64,000 nucleotides of DNA from an uncultured Spirochaetaceae bacterium (GTDB taxonomy: Bacteria > Spirochaetota > Spirochaetia > Sphaerochaetales > Sphaerochaetaceae), in assembly GCA_944390725.1 (NCBI GenBank), contig CALXQU010000003.1, positions 124,001 through 188,000 on the forward strand, given 5' to 3'. Shown here one piece after another: positions 47,097 to 55,513 of this stretch. Made by a program: the position numbers and the translations under genes. The notes below the pieces were generated by a model. That model did no database searches, had not been told where the DNA came from, and was given only the letters and a program-made list of their open reading frames with translations. Positions within the stretch are counted from its first letter, which is position 1; every line of letters begins with the position of its first letter.

Positions 47097-47884
47097 GCGA
47101 TGGATTCTATCCGATAAGGCTGCAGGCATATATGGCGAAGTGCGGCGTCGGCTCGAGGCGCGGATGCGAGGAGCTGATCAGGCAGGGACGCGTTATGGTC
47201 AACAACAGGGTCGTCAGGGAGATGGGCGTCAAGGTAGGCGAGGACGATGTGGTCCAGGTCGACCATGAGACGATAGAGCCGGAGACGAGGAAGTACTATA
47301 TAGCGCTCAACAAGCCGAGGGGCTATGTATGCACCAACTATGACCCTAACGAGGAGAAGTACGCCAGGGACCTCATCGATATCGCGGACAGCCGCCTGCT
47401 GTTCAACGTCGGGCGCCTCGACAAGGACTCGAACGGGCTCATCCTCTTCACCAATGACGGCGACTTCGCCAACAGGATGATGCACCCCAGCTACGAGGTC
47501 GAGAAGGAGTATATCGTCAAGCTGGACAGGGACCTCGTCATCGCGGACCTCAACAGGGCGCTCGACGGCATCTATATCGATATGCCGAAGCCATACAGGA
47601 TCAGGCGCTACGACCTCATCCCGAGGACCAAGCAGTTCGTCAAGATCACCCTCATCGAGGGCAGGAACAGGGAGATAAGAAAGATATTCTCTTACCTGGG
47701 CTACGACGTCAAGTCGCTTACCAGGATCAGGATCGGCGGAGTGAAGCTCGGCACGCTCGAGCCAGGCGAATACAGGGACCTGACGAGGGAGGAGGTATCG
47801 ATGCTCCTCTCAGGCAGGGACAATGTCAAGAAAGGCAAGAACCGCATTGCGGCCGGGAGGAGGGGAGATGGTCATCGCGATTGA
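47093..47884 (+). CDS. rluB: Ribosomal pseudouridine synthase, RsuA/RluB family
   Basis: This 263-residue enzyme has an N-terminal S4 RNA-binding domain (RLQAYMAKCGVGSRRGCEELIRQGRVMVNN), then the catalytic domain with GRLDKDSNGLILFTNDG containing the active-site Asp, and IEGRNREIRKIF. The family acts on 23S rRNA helix 93 (RluB) or 16S U516 (RsuA). Linkage to scpAB and cmk is the common RluB context. The C-terminus is a basic tail that overlaps the cmk start. Confidence 0.9.
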   Translation: MSDGFYPIRLQAYMAKCGVGSRRGCEELIRQGRVMVNNRVVREMGVKVGEDDVVQVDHETIEPETRKYYIALNKPRGYVCTNYDPNEEKYARDLIDIADSRLLFNVGRLDKDSNGLILFTNDGDFANRMMHPSYEVEKEYIVKLDRDLVIADLNRALDGIYIDMPKPYRIRRYDLIPRTKQFVKITLIEGRNREIRKIFSYLGYDVKSLTRIRIGGVKLGTLEPGEYRDLTREEVSMLLSGRDNVKKGKNRIAAGRRGDGHRD

Positions 47885-48503
47885 TGGTCCCGCAGGATCC
47901 GGCAAGAGCACGATAGCCCGCGAGATTGCCAGAAGGCTCGGCTTCTATTACCTGAATACCGGCTCCTTCTATAGGGCCTACACGCTCTCGGCGCTCGATA
48001 GGGGCATCGACCCGGAAGACAGGGATAGGGTGTACGCGAACGCGAAGTCCGTCACGATAACGGTGGAGGACGGGCTCATCTGCCTCGACGGCATCTGCGT
48101 CGAGGACAGGCTCCATACCCCCGAGGTCGATGCCTGGTGCTCGCAGGTCAGCGCCGACCCCCGCATCAGGGCGATGGTCAATGACTCGGTAAGGGAGCTT
48201 GCCCACGGGATGGATATCATCACGGAGGGCCGCGATACCACCACGGTCATCTTCCCTGACGCCGATCTCAAGTTCTATTTCGATGCCGATCCGGAGGTGC
48301 GTGCACAGCGCAGGGCGAAGGACCAGCCGGGTATGGCGAAGGAGGCCATCCTGAGCGCGATCCTGGAGCGTGACAGGATGGATAAGGAGAAGGAGGCAGG
48401 GGCCCTGAAGGTGGCCGACGGAGCCATCGTTCTTGACACGACTCTATTGACCATAAACCAAGTTTGTGAGAAAGTGATACAAGCCGTGAAAAGCACGCGC
48501 TAA
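47868..48503 (+). CDS. cmk: Cytidylate kinase
   Basis: Cmk phosphorylates CMP and dCMP. From the ATG at 47868, preceded by GGGAGGAGGGGAG, it is 211 residues: P-loop DGPAGSGKSTIA, FYYLNTGSFYRA, the NMP-binding insert, and EGRDTTTVIFPDADLKFYFDA with the LID region RRAKDQ. It overlaps rluB by 17 nt. rpsA follows after 30 nt; in Treponema pallidum, as I recall, the cmk and S1 parts are fused into one protein, whereas here they are separate. Confidence 0.95.
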   Translation: MVIAIDGPAGSGKSTIAREIARRLGFYYLNTGSFYRAYTLSALDRGIDPEDRDRVYANAKSVTITVEDGLICLDGICVEDRLHTPEVDAWCSQVSADPRIRAMVNDSVRELAHGMDIITEGRDTTTVIFPDADLKFYFDADPEVRAQRRAKDQPGMAKEAILSAILERDRMDKEKEAGALKVADGAIVLDTTLLTINQVCEKVIQAVKSTR

Positions 48504-48533
48504 TCGGTAAATCAGTTGGTAGGAGCAAGAGAA

Positions 48534-50237
48534 GTGGAAAATGAAACTCAGATGGCTGAGAAGCAGTCCTTCCTGCAGCAGCATCTTATGTCAATTCCCG
48601 AATTGGAAGTCGGTCAGATCGTAACCGGTACTGTAGTACAGACAAATGACGAATCAGTTTTAGTTGATATCGGCTATAAGAGTGAAGGCAAGATCCCTGT
48701 AGACGAATTCATGGAACTGCCCAAGCTCGGAGATAAGGTAGCCGTCACTATAGTGAAGCTCGATGACGGACGCGGCCAGGTCGTCGTATCCAAGAAGAGG
48801 GCTGAGGCGAAGGAGAGGACCGAGGTCCTCAGGAAGGCAGCTGAAGACAGGGAGCCTGTCCTCGGCAAGTTCATCAAGGTGATCAAGGGCGGATACGAGG
48901 TCGACCTCGGAGCCGACTACAAGGGATTCTGCCCGCTCTCGAAGGCAGACATCGTCCGCGTCGAGGATCCCCAGACCCTGATCGGCAAGACCGATTACTT
49001 CGTCATAGACAAGTTCCATGCAGGCTCGAAGCTCAAGAGCGTCGTGTCAAGGCGTGAGTATCTCGAGAGGAAGATCAAGGAGAACAAGGACGCGTTCTTC
49101 CAGACGGTCCAGATCGGCGACGTAGTGCAGGGCGAGGTGAAGAGCTTCACATCGTTCGGCGCATTCATCGACCTCGGCGGATTCGACGGGCTCCTCCATA
49201 TCAACGATATGTCCTGGGGACATGTCACGAGGCCGAAGGATTTCGTCAAGAAGGGCCAGGTCATCCAGCTCCGCCTCATCAACATCGATCCGGAGACGCA
49301 GAAGATCAATCTCTCGCTCAAGCATATGACCCCGGATCCGTGGACGACATTCGAGGAGAGGTACCAGGTCGGCGACGTCGTCAAGAGGCCTGTCACCAAG
49401 ATCACGTCGTTCGGCGTATTCATCGAGCTTGAGCCGGGCATCGAGGGCCTTGCCCATATTTCCGAGCTGTCCTGGACCAAGAGAGTCACGAACCCCAAGG
49501 ACATCGTCAGCATCGGCGACGTGGTAGAGGCGAAGATCCTCGGATACGACCTCGACAAGAAGAGGGTATCCCTTGGACTCAAGCAGCTTCAGGAGAACCC
49601 ATGGGATACGATCTCTGACCGCTATCCTGTAGGCAAGGTCATCAAGGGACCTGTCGTGAAGGTGACCAACAGCGGTGCGTTCATCAATCTTGAGGACGGC
49701 ATCGACGGATTCCTCCACATCGATGACATCTCCTGGACCAAGAAGATCAAGAGCATGGACCAGTTCTGCAAGGAAGGCGACCTCGTCGATGTAGTCGTCT
49801 CCCGCGTGGAGCCGGAGAACAGGAGGATCAGGCTTTCCGTCAAGCAGCTCGAGGGCAATCCCTGGAGCAACCTGAAGAAGGACTATCCGAAGTATTCGAC
49901 CATCCAGGGAACCGTCTCATCGGTCACCGACTTCGGCGTATTCGTGAAGGTTCCTGGCGACATCGAGGGGCTTATCTCCAAGTACAACCTCGTCGGACCG
50001 GATGAGGAGTACAGCGATAAGGTTCTTGAGTCCTACAAGGAGAAGGTAGGCGAGCCTATCACCGCGATGGTTATCGACATCAACCCGCAGGCGCAGAAGC
50101 TCAGCCTCTCCATCAAGGAGATGATCAAGAAGTCGCAGGAATCCGAGATGGCTAAGTATATGGCAGATGACAAGGAAGAGGAGGATACCTACAACCCGTT
50201 TGCCGATATGCTCAAGTCAAAGAACGACGAAGAGTAA
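48534..50237 (+). CDS. rpsA: 30S ribosomal protein S1
   Basis: S1 captures and unwinds mRNA on the 30S subunit. From the GTG at 48534 (AGGAG 8 nt upstream) it is 567 residues with six S1 repeats, beginning near GQIVTGTVVQTNDESVLVDIG, PVLGKFIKVIKGGYEVDLG, GDVVQGEVKSFTSFGAFIDLG, GDVVKRPVTKITSFGVFIEL, GKVIKGPVVKVTNSGAFINL and YSTIQGTVSSVTDFGVFVKV. The tail is acidic. S1 helps initiation on structured leaders but is not needed for leaderless mRNAs, which matters given the promoter findings here. A hairpin lies directly after the stop. Confidence 0.96.
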   Translation: MENETQMAEKQSFLQQHLMSIPELEVGQIVTGTVVQTNDESVLVDIGYKSEGKIPVDEFMELPKLGDKVAVTIVKLDDGRGQVVVSKKRAEAKERTEVLRKAAEDREPVLGKFIKVIKGGYEVDLGADYKGFCPLSKADIVRVEDPQTLIGKTDYFVIDKFHAGSKLKSVVSRREYLERKIKENKDAFFQTVQIGDVVQGEVKSFTSFGAFIDLGGFDGLLHINDMSWGHVTRPKDFVKKGQVIQLRLINIDPETQKINLSLKHMTPDPWTTFEERYQVGDVVKRPVTKITSFGVFIELEPGIEGLAHISELSWTKRVTNPKDIVSIGDVVEAKILGYDLDKKRVSLGLKQLQENPWDTISDRYPVGKVIKGPVVKVTNSGAFINLEDGIDGFLHIDDISWTKKIKSMDQFCKEGDLVDVVVSRVEPENRRIRLSVKQLEGNPWSNLKKDYPKYSTIQGTVSSVTDFGVFVKVPGDIEGLISKYNLVGPDEEYSDKVLESYKEKVGEPITAMVIDINPQAQKLSLSIKEMIKKSQESEMAKYMADDKEEEDTYNPFADMLKSKNDEE

Positions 50238-50247
50238 GGATAAGGAG

Positions 50248-50271
50248 CTGCGGGTGAAAGCCCGCAGTTGT
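50248..50271 (+). terminator. Hairpin between rpsA and the TPR gene
   Basis: CTGCGGG / CCCGCAG (50248-50254 and 50261-50267) with a 6-nt loop is followed by TTGTTAT. It may be a weak terminator or a barrier protecting the rpsA 3' end. The TPR gene starts 9 nt later. Confidence 0.55.
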
Positions 50272-50276
50272 TATAG

Positions 50277-50978
50277 ATGGCCGAAAAAGCAAAACTAACC
50301 GGTTCAGAGAAGGTATCCAATTCGCTGAATGCCTTCCTGGCAAAGCACACGAAGCTCGTTATCGCGGTCTTTGTCGCGGTAATCGTGATAATTTCAGCTC
50401 TCGCTATCATCCTTACTTCTATGCAGAATAAGAAGGAGGCCCAGTTCGACCTCCTCCTTGATACGGAAGCTGGATACAGCTCGCTGGCGCTGATGGATTC
50501 CTCAAGCGACGAGTATGCTGCGGCCCTTGAGTCCTTCAGGAGCAACGCAGAGAGCCTTGTCGCGCTCGGCCTGGATACATATCCAGGGGCGAAGGCGCAG
50601 TATCTCCTTGCTGACTATGCCTATGAGAATGGCGAGTATCAGGAAGCCGCTGACCTCTATATGCAGATTGCTGATGCTATGAGCGATACATATCTTGCAC
50701 AGCTCTGCCTGATGAACGCAGCAGCCTGCTATGACAATCTCGGCAGCAGCAGCGAGGCGCTGACTCTCTATAACAGGGTCTTCGATACCTATGGGGAGGA
50801 GACTGCATTCGCACCGAAGGCGCTCTACAATGCAGCGAGGATCTATGAGGAGCAGGGCAACAGGGACCTTGCGGTCGCTACGCTCGAGCAGCTCACAGGC
50901 CTTTACCTTGAGACAGCCACTGGCAGCGCAAGCGAATACGCGAAGCTTGCTGAAGCACAGCTGCTCTCCATGAACTGA
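50277..50978 (+). CDS. Membrane-anchored TPR protein
   Basis: The 233-residue protein has a cytoplasmic N-terminus, one membrane segment (about 28-48, LVIAVFVAVIVIISALAIIL) and then at least three TPR-like helical hairpins (AQYLLADYAYENGEYQEAADLYMQI, AACYDNLGSSSEALTLYNRV, ALYNAARIYEEQGNRDLAVATLEQL). The layout resembles YfgM, a periplasmic partner of the secretion or folding machinery, but homology is not certain. It follows rpsA, separated by a hairpin, and lacks an obvious Shine-Dalgarno (TTATAG precedes the ATG). Confidence 0.85.
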   Translation: MAEKAKLTGSEKVSNSLNAFLAKHTKLVIAVFVAVIVIISALAIILTSMQNKKEAQFDLLLDTEAGYSSLALMDSSSDEYAAALESFRSNAESLVALGLDTYPGAKAQYLLADYAYENGEYQEAADLYMQIADAMSDTYLAQLCLMNAAACYDNLGSSSEALTLYNRVFDTYGEETAFAPKALYNAARIYEEQGNRDLAVATLEQLTGLYLETATGSASEYAKLAEAQLLSMN

Positions 50979-51003
50979 ACAGCCTTTCTACAAAGGCGCA
51001 CTA

Positions 51004-51009
51004 TATAAT
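51004..51009 (+). promoter_or_regulatory. Possible -10 box before the lipoprotein gene at 51 kb
   Basis: TATAAT ends 9 nt before the ATG at 51019. No clear -35 was found 17 nt upstream. If used, the leader would be only about 3 nt. Confidence 0.35.
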
Positions 51010-51018
51010 AGGACAGCG

Positions 51019-51978
51019 ATGAGAGGAAAGAAGGTTATCACATTCATTCTCCTTATGGCTGTCCTTTTCCTTTTCCATAGCTGCGGCATACCGCGCATGT
51101 TCCAGTGGGATGTGAATGATGAATACCAGAGGAACAACAACGTGACGCGCTTCAACCTCAGCTACCTCAAGCATGTCTCCGGCTCCACTGAATCAGTTGC
51201 CGTTACGCCTAAGAATAATTTTCCCAGGCTGAATTTCTATTATGCTATAGGTGCTACGACAGGCCTTACTGGCGGCAGCACGTCTTCAGGATCCTCATCA
51301 CCGTCCGGAGGTGGCGTAATCGCTTCAAAGCTGGCATCTTCATTCAATTCAAGATTCACAAGCCTCGTCCCTTCTTCACGGTTGCCTAATAATAATGAAC
51401 CTATTGTTTCCTCAACTGTTACGATTGCCTCAGCTCCGTCCGATAATAACACCACGTCAGTGGGGCTATATGAGTTCATTGATATCGAGACGGACCAGAG
51501 ACCTATATTCTTCAATGGAATAGAGCATTTCCTCCCACCTGAGCAGGACTTGGCTCCTGGTACGGGAGAAGGGGAGGAGGGAAGCCCGGCAATCGACCTT
51601 GCCGCCTACGACTGGCTCCCCCTCAACGGATATGACAAGGCAGTCACATATTCAGCGGAAGCCATTCCCTATGATGATGGATATGCTATCCAGGTGACGC
51701 TTTACCCTGACGGACCTGAGGATGTACAGGAAGTCTATACGCTTGTCAGGAACAATGGAGAGACATTCAAGCCAGTAATGTCTGAATACATCTATGATGA
51801 GAATATAAGCAGCTCAAGCGATAGGGAATTCAAGGATCCAGACGATCTTGCCGCTGACTTCGTTGCACCTGCCATCTACATATTCGTTGCGACTTCATTC
51901 TCTTTCGATGGATATACGACGGTCGTTACCATTCCCCTTGATATCGTAGGTAACCCAATCGAGCTGAGTTCCCTCTGA
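51019..51978 (+). CDS. Lipoprotein of unknown function
   Basis: The 319-residue protein has a type II signal peptide: MRGKKVITFILLMAVLFLFHSC with Cys22 as the probable lipid site (FHSC, a slightly unusual lipobox). The mature part is rich in Ser, Asn, Thr, Pro and Asp; it includes a low-complexity stretch GGSTSSGSSSPSGGG (about 80-95) and strand-like segments later. No family was recognised. Codon use drifts to A/T compared with the genes before it, and the protein borders the AT-rich gap, so it may be a fast-evolving surface protein. Confidence 0.75.
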   Translation: MRGKKVITFILLMAVLFLFHSCGIPRMFQWDVNDEYQRNNNVTRFNLSYLKHVSGSTESVAVTPKNNFPRLNFYYAIGATTGLTGGSTSSGSSSPSGGGVIASKLASSFNSRFTSLVPSSRLPNNNEPIVSSTVTIASAPSDNNTTSVGLYEFIDIETDQRPIFFNGIEHFLPPEQDLAPGTGEGEEGSPAIDLAAYDWLPLNGYDKAVTYSAEAIPYDDGYAIQVTLYPDGPEDVQEVYTLVRNNGETFKPVMSEYIYDENISSSSDREFKDPDDLAADFVAPAIYIFVATSFSFDGYTTVVTIPLDIVGNPIELSSL

Positions 51979-52130
51979 TGGAACGCTGCCACGCAATCAG
52001 GATATCATTCAGCTTGATATAGTTTATATTTAATATCGGAATATTAATAATTCAATGGAAGTCTGACGATGTAAATGGGCGCACGCAGCAACGCGGAATC
52101 GCAAGAAAACACAACGGCAACGATTTGATT

Positions 52131-52139
52131 GGGGGGGGG
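52131..52139 (+). repeat. G9 homopolymer tract
   Basis: Nine consecutive G residues lie between the lipoprotein stop (51978) and the stop of the minus-strand antitoxin-like frame (52147). No frame is seen to cross it. Confidence 0.9.
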
Positions 52140-52146
52140 TACTTAG

Positions 52147-52497
52147 TCAGATATTGCCGATGCAAAGCCTTTTATCCTTACCATAGCTGAAATAGAAAGC
52201 AAGTTCCAACTTTGTCAAGCAATACAATAGTTTACTTGGAAAGACGTGGAGTTCTCCAAGCTGCTTCTGTGTTAGATTCTTTTCCTTTCTTGTGGCAGTC
52301 AGTTCTTTCATAAGCTGTACTCCAAGTTGCATTTCTTCACGTTCTTCAGGAGTAAGAAGGCTGTTTACATACGCAACAGCATCGCCTCCATATGAACTGC
52401 CGCATCCTTTGATTCTGTCATTCATTATTGGAATTATCCCCTTAGAAAGCCTTTTCATTAACAAATTCACTTTACAGGAGACTTCTACGCTTTTCAT
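52147..52497 (-). pseudogene. Probable decayed XRE/HigA-type antitoxin
   Basis: The 116-residue frame contains a recognisable antitoxin core, LTPEEREEMQLGVQLMKELTATRKEKNLTQKQLGEL: the start of an XRE helix-turn-helix with its upstream helix. After LGEL the expected S-G-V-x-Q-P-x-I-A-R-x-E recognition helix and dimerisation segment are absent, and the text jumps to LHVFPSKLLYCLTKLEL. I infer an internal deletion or frameshift. No toxin gene is seen on either side. An intact divergent regulator cannot be excluded. Confidence 0.5.
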
Positions 52498-53343
52498 GGC
52501 TGAGTCGATGCCAAATTAATCAAAATATGACATATGTACAGGATATAGGATAGGCAAGAAAGCTTTATTTATCTCACATATTAACATATGTATAAAACAG
52601 CAATGTAACTTAATTAGACAACTAATTAATTATAATTAATAAAGTTGATTAAGACATATTACCGCTTATCGATCCTACTGTTAAATAAAGTAAATCCTCA
52701 GATTAAACAGTAACACATTAGAATATTATCTAATAGTTATATACCAATATTAATAATATATTTAGACTGTAGAAATATTAATATTTCAATACAATAGATA
52801 ATCAATTAATGAAACCATCCATATAGAACAAAATCAGCGCACAGCGTTATTACTCCAGAGGATTCTGCTACTCCCTATGATAATATGCGTTCTAACGTAT
52901 TGAAATTCTGATAAATTCCATGGATATAATGTATATTCTGTCAACTAAATATTGTTTAAGGTCCTCTTTGTGTCAATCTGACACGTGTTATCGCCTATCA
53001 ATACAGAATACGCTGAATAATCGCTAAATAGGCTATCAGTGACCAGCTTTAGGGGGTAATCAGTATGCTAGATTGATATATTAATATATTCGATATATAT
53101 TATATTACTAATATCTTTAATCTTGATTTATAATTTAACTCTAAATATTTCGAATATTTCATAGATTCTGTTCATCTATATATTGCATTTCTTATCAAGG
53201 CATCAAAGCATCACCTTTAATTACAAGCAAATGAGTCATTGAATATATTTTTCATCCATTTGTACTGTTCATAATATTTGTGGATTTCATGTAATATCTG
53301 CTGATTATTCTCATCTGGATGCCTGGAGTGATATGATGTCAGC
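52498..53343. other. AT-rich region with no recognisable gene
   Basis: About 850 nt without a credible gene, strikingly AT-rich against GC-rich flanks. It contains perfect palindromes: ATATATTAATATAT (53076-53089), AAATATT-TCG-AATATTT (53143-53159), and the inverted repeat GTGTCA-ATC-TGACAC (52970-52984). A TATGAT just before mazG is the only promoter-like element recognised. Decayed insert, regulatory DNA or a non-coding RNA cannot be told apart. Confidence 0.6.
53332..53337 (+). promoter_or_regulatory. Possible -10 box before mazG
   Basis: TATGAT ends 6 nt before the mazG ATG at 53344, the same spacing as at the leaderless-type promoters. No convincing -35 was found. Confidence 0.35.
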
Positions 53344-54159
53344 ATGATTGACAACTACAGGGAACATCAGGATAACTTCAGGGATGCCGTTGACAGGCTC
53401 TATACGATACTTACCATACTGCGTGCACCAGGCGGATGCCCATGGGACAGGCAGCAGACGAACAAGACCACGACTGAGGCGATGATAGATGAAAGCTATG
53501 AGTATCTCAATGGAGTCATAGCCGGGGATGTCCCTTCGGAACGTGAGGAAATCGGGGACGTGATGATCAATGCTTTCATGAACCTGCGCATCCACGAGGA
53601 AGCAGGGGACTTCTCCCCTACCGATGCCTTCAACGAGGTCTGCGACAAGCTGATCAGGCGCCATCCACATGTATTCGGCGAGGAGAAGGCCGAGAACGCT
53701 GACCAGGTGCTTTCGCTCTGGAACAGCGTGAAGGAGAATGTCGAGGGCCACAGGATGAAGGCAGAGGACTTCTTCGGCCATATCCCATCAGTACTGCCGC
53801 CTCTCGAGAAGTCCTATGAGATACAGAAAAAGCTGAAGAAGGTCGGCTTTGACTGGCCTGATGCTGATGGCGTCCTCGATAAGATCGACGAGGAGCTGGG
53901 AGAAGTCAGGGATGCAATCAAGGAAGGAGACAAGGACCATATCGAGGAGGAAATCGGTGACCTGCTCTTCTCTGTCGTGAATCTGGCCCGCTTCCTGAAG
54001 ATACGTCCCAATACTGCACTGCATAGGACAAACGGAAAAGTCATGGACAGATTCCAGAAGCTCTTCGACCTTGCTGCGGAGAGGTCTATACCCCTCGATA
54101 AGGAGCATGCTGATGAGATGAACATGCTCTGGGATGAGATCAAGACCGAAGAACGATAA
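53344..54159 (+). CDS. mazG: Nucleoside triphosphate pyrophosphohydrolase MazG
   Basis: MazG hydrolyses NTPs and dNTPs to monophosphates and can lower (p)ppGpp. The 271-residue protein has the family opening LRAPGGCPWDRQQT and two MazG domains with the EExxD metal motifs: SEREEIGDVMINAF (about 65-78) and EEELGEVRDA/EEEIGDLLFSVVNLAR in the second half, plus the connecting KKVGFDWPD. It starts right at the end of the AT-rich gap without a Shine-Dalgarno. In the first domain the usual ExxE entry helix reads DESYEYLNGV, a modest deviation. Confidence 0.92.
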   Translation: MIDNYREHQDNFRDAVDRLYTILTILRAPGGCPWDRQQTNKTTTEAMIDESYEYLNGVIAGDVPSEREEIGDVMINAFMNLRIHEEAGDFSPTDAFNEVCDKLIRRHPHVFGEEKAENADQVLSLWNSVKENVEGHRMKAEDFFGHIPSVLPPLEKSYEIQKKLKKVGFDWPDADGVLDKIDEELGEVRDAIKEGDKDHIEEEIGDLLFSVVNLARFLKIRPNTALHRTNGKVMDRFQKLFDLAAERSIPLDKEHADEMNMLWDEIKTEER

Positions 54160-54180
54160 CGAAACAAAAATGACAAATCT

Positions 54181-54232
54181 CAAAGTATTGGTTTGGAATT
54201 ATTAAGGAATTTCAAAGTAATACTTTGATTTT
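54181..54232 (+). promoter_or_regulatory. Inverted repeat and palindrome between mazG and the ATPase gene
   Basis: CAAAGTATT (54181-54189) is repeated inverted as AATACTTTG (54219-54227), followed by ATTTTT, which would make a long-loop terminator for mazG. The right arm also lies in the near-perfect palindrome CAAAGTA-A-TACTTTG (54213-54227), a typical operator shape, 49 nt before the ATPase ATG. Confidence 0.55.
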
Positions 54233-54275
54233 TGGCATTTTCCTTGTTACACTTACACGTGATGAGGAGATTGCC

Positions 54276-55445
54276 ATGTCTGGATATATCAATAGGATCG
54301 CGGATATCGATAAACGGCTTGAAAGGAAGTCCCTCTTCCTTTTCGGTCCTAGGCAGACGGGAAAATCCTCCTATATAAAGAACCAGCTTGCCGAGCCAGA
54401 ATTGTCATGGACTTTATTGGATAATGAGCTTTACCGAGATCTCTCAATGCGTCCTTCCCTGCTCAGGAATACCCTGCGGGCAAAGGGAATCAATGAAGGT
54501 GTTGTCGTTCTTGATGAGATCCAGAGGCTGCCGGACCTTCTGAATGAAGTCCATATGCTCATCGAGGAGACAGATATTCATTTTCTTCTCACGGGTTCCA
54601 GTGCAAGGAAACTGAAGAAGAAAGGTGTGAATCTGCTTGGCGGCAGAGCCGGCAGGCTAAGCTTCCACTCCCTTGTGTGGCCGGAAATCAAGGATTCCGG
54701 GGCTTCTCTTGATAGGATATTCAGATCCGGCCTGCTTCCTGCCGCATTCACCAGCGATGATTATGAAGGCCTTCTTTCTGATTATGCAGGACTCTATGTG
54801 AAAGAGGAAATAGAAGCAGAGCGTGAGGTGAGGAACCTCCCCCCATTCTGGGAATTCCTGCGGATAGCTGCAGCAGGAAGCGGAGAGATCATCAACTATG
54901 AGAATACTGCACGTGATATAGGAATAAGCGGTGTCAGCGTACGTGAATGGTACCGTATCCTCATTGATACGCTCATCGGCTTTGAGGTCCCTCCCTACAG
55001 GAAGACGAAGATAAGGAAACCTAATGCCTCAAGCAAGTTCTATCTCTTCGATGTCGGTGTCACAAGGAAGCTCCAGGGACTCTCTGCGATTGAGGAAGGC
55101 ACTGCGGAATTCGGAAGGTATTTCGAGAACTACATCGCGATGGAGATCCGTTCCTGGCTCGATTATTCAGGTTTCGATAATGAAGGGCTCACCTACTGGC
55201 ATGCCCAGAATGGACAGGAAGTCGATTTCATCATCAAGGAGAAGGCAGCTGTTGAGGTCAAGGCGGCAAGGCGGGTATCCCCAAGGGACCTGAAAGGCCT
55301 TAAGGCGCTTATGGAAGAAGGCCTGATGGAGAAGTATATCCTTGTGTGCAGGGAGGATCATCCGCAGCTTCTTGACAACGGGATACTGATACTGCCCTAC
55401 AGGGATTTCCTCTCGGAGCTCTGGAGCGGGAAGCTCATATCATAG
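54276..55445 (+). CDS. AAA ATPase with DUF4143 C-terminal domain
   Basis: The 389-residue protein starts at the ATG at 54276 with GAGGAGA 5 nt upstream; a longer frame to 54225 crosses the palindrome and is unlikely. It has Walker A FGPRQTGKSS, Walker B VVVLDEIQRLPD, the sensor LTGSSARKLKKKG and LLGGRAGRLSFH, then DUF4143 with a nuclease-like EVDFIIKEKAAVEVKA motif. These ATPases are widespread, variable accessory proteins of unknown function, often duplicated within genomes. Codon use is more A/T-rich than in the housekeeping genes, consistent with acquisition. Confidence 0.9.
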   Translation: MSGYINRIADIDKRLERKSLFLFGPRQTGKSSYIKNQLAEPELSWTLLDNELYRDLSMRPSLLRNTLRAKGINEGVVVLDEIQRLPDLLNEVHMLIEETDIHFLLTGSSARKLKKKGVNLLGGRAGRLSFHSLVWPEIKDSGASLDRIFRSGLLPAAFTSDDYEGLLSDYAGLYVKEEIEAEREVRNLPPFWEFLRIAAAGSGEIINYENTARDIGISGVSVREWYRILIDTLIGFEVPPYRKTKIRKPNASSKFYLFDVGVTRKLQGLSAIEEGTAEFGRYFENYIAMEIRSWLDYSGFDNEGLTYWHAQNGQEVDFIIKEKAAVEVKAARRVSPRDLKGLKALMEEGLMEKYILVCREDHPQLLDNGILILPYRDFLSELWSGKLIS

Positions 55446-55476
55446 CGAAGCTGCAATTCTTCTGCGATATCGAGAA

Positions 55477-55500
55477 AGGAGCGCTGGCGACAGCGCTCCT
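55477..55500 (-). terminator. Terminator of rnpB
   Basis: Perfect 10-bp stem AGGAGCGCTG / CAGCGCTCCT with a GCGA tetraloop (TCGC on the minus strand). On the minus strand it is followed by TTTCTC, and it lies just past the RNase P RNA 3' end. The DUF4143 ATPase gene converges on it. Confidence 0.7.
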
Positions 55501-55513
55501 CAACTATCTAATA

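Noticed and set aside
52970..52984. GTGTCA-ATC-TGACAC inverted repeat as a terminator
   Set aside because: The stem is short, no T-run follows, and no gene ends there; kept only as part of the AT-rich region description.
52498..53343. Chromosomal replication origin in the AT-rich gap
   Set aside because: No dnaA/dnaN gene nearby and no clear cluster of DnaA boxes (TTATCCACA-like) was seen.
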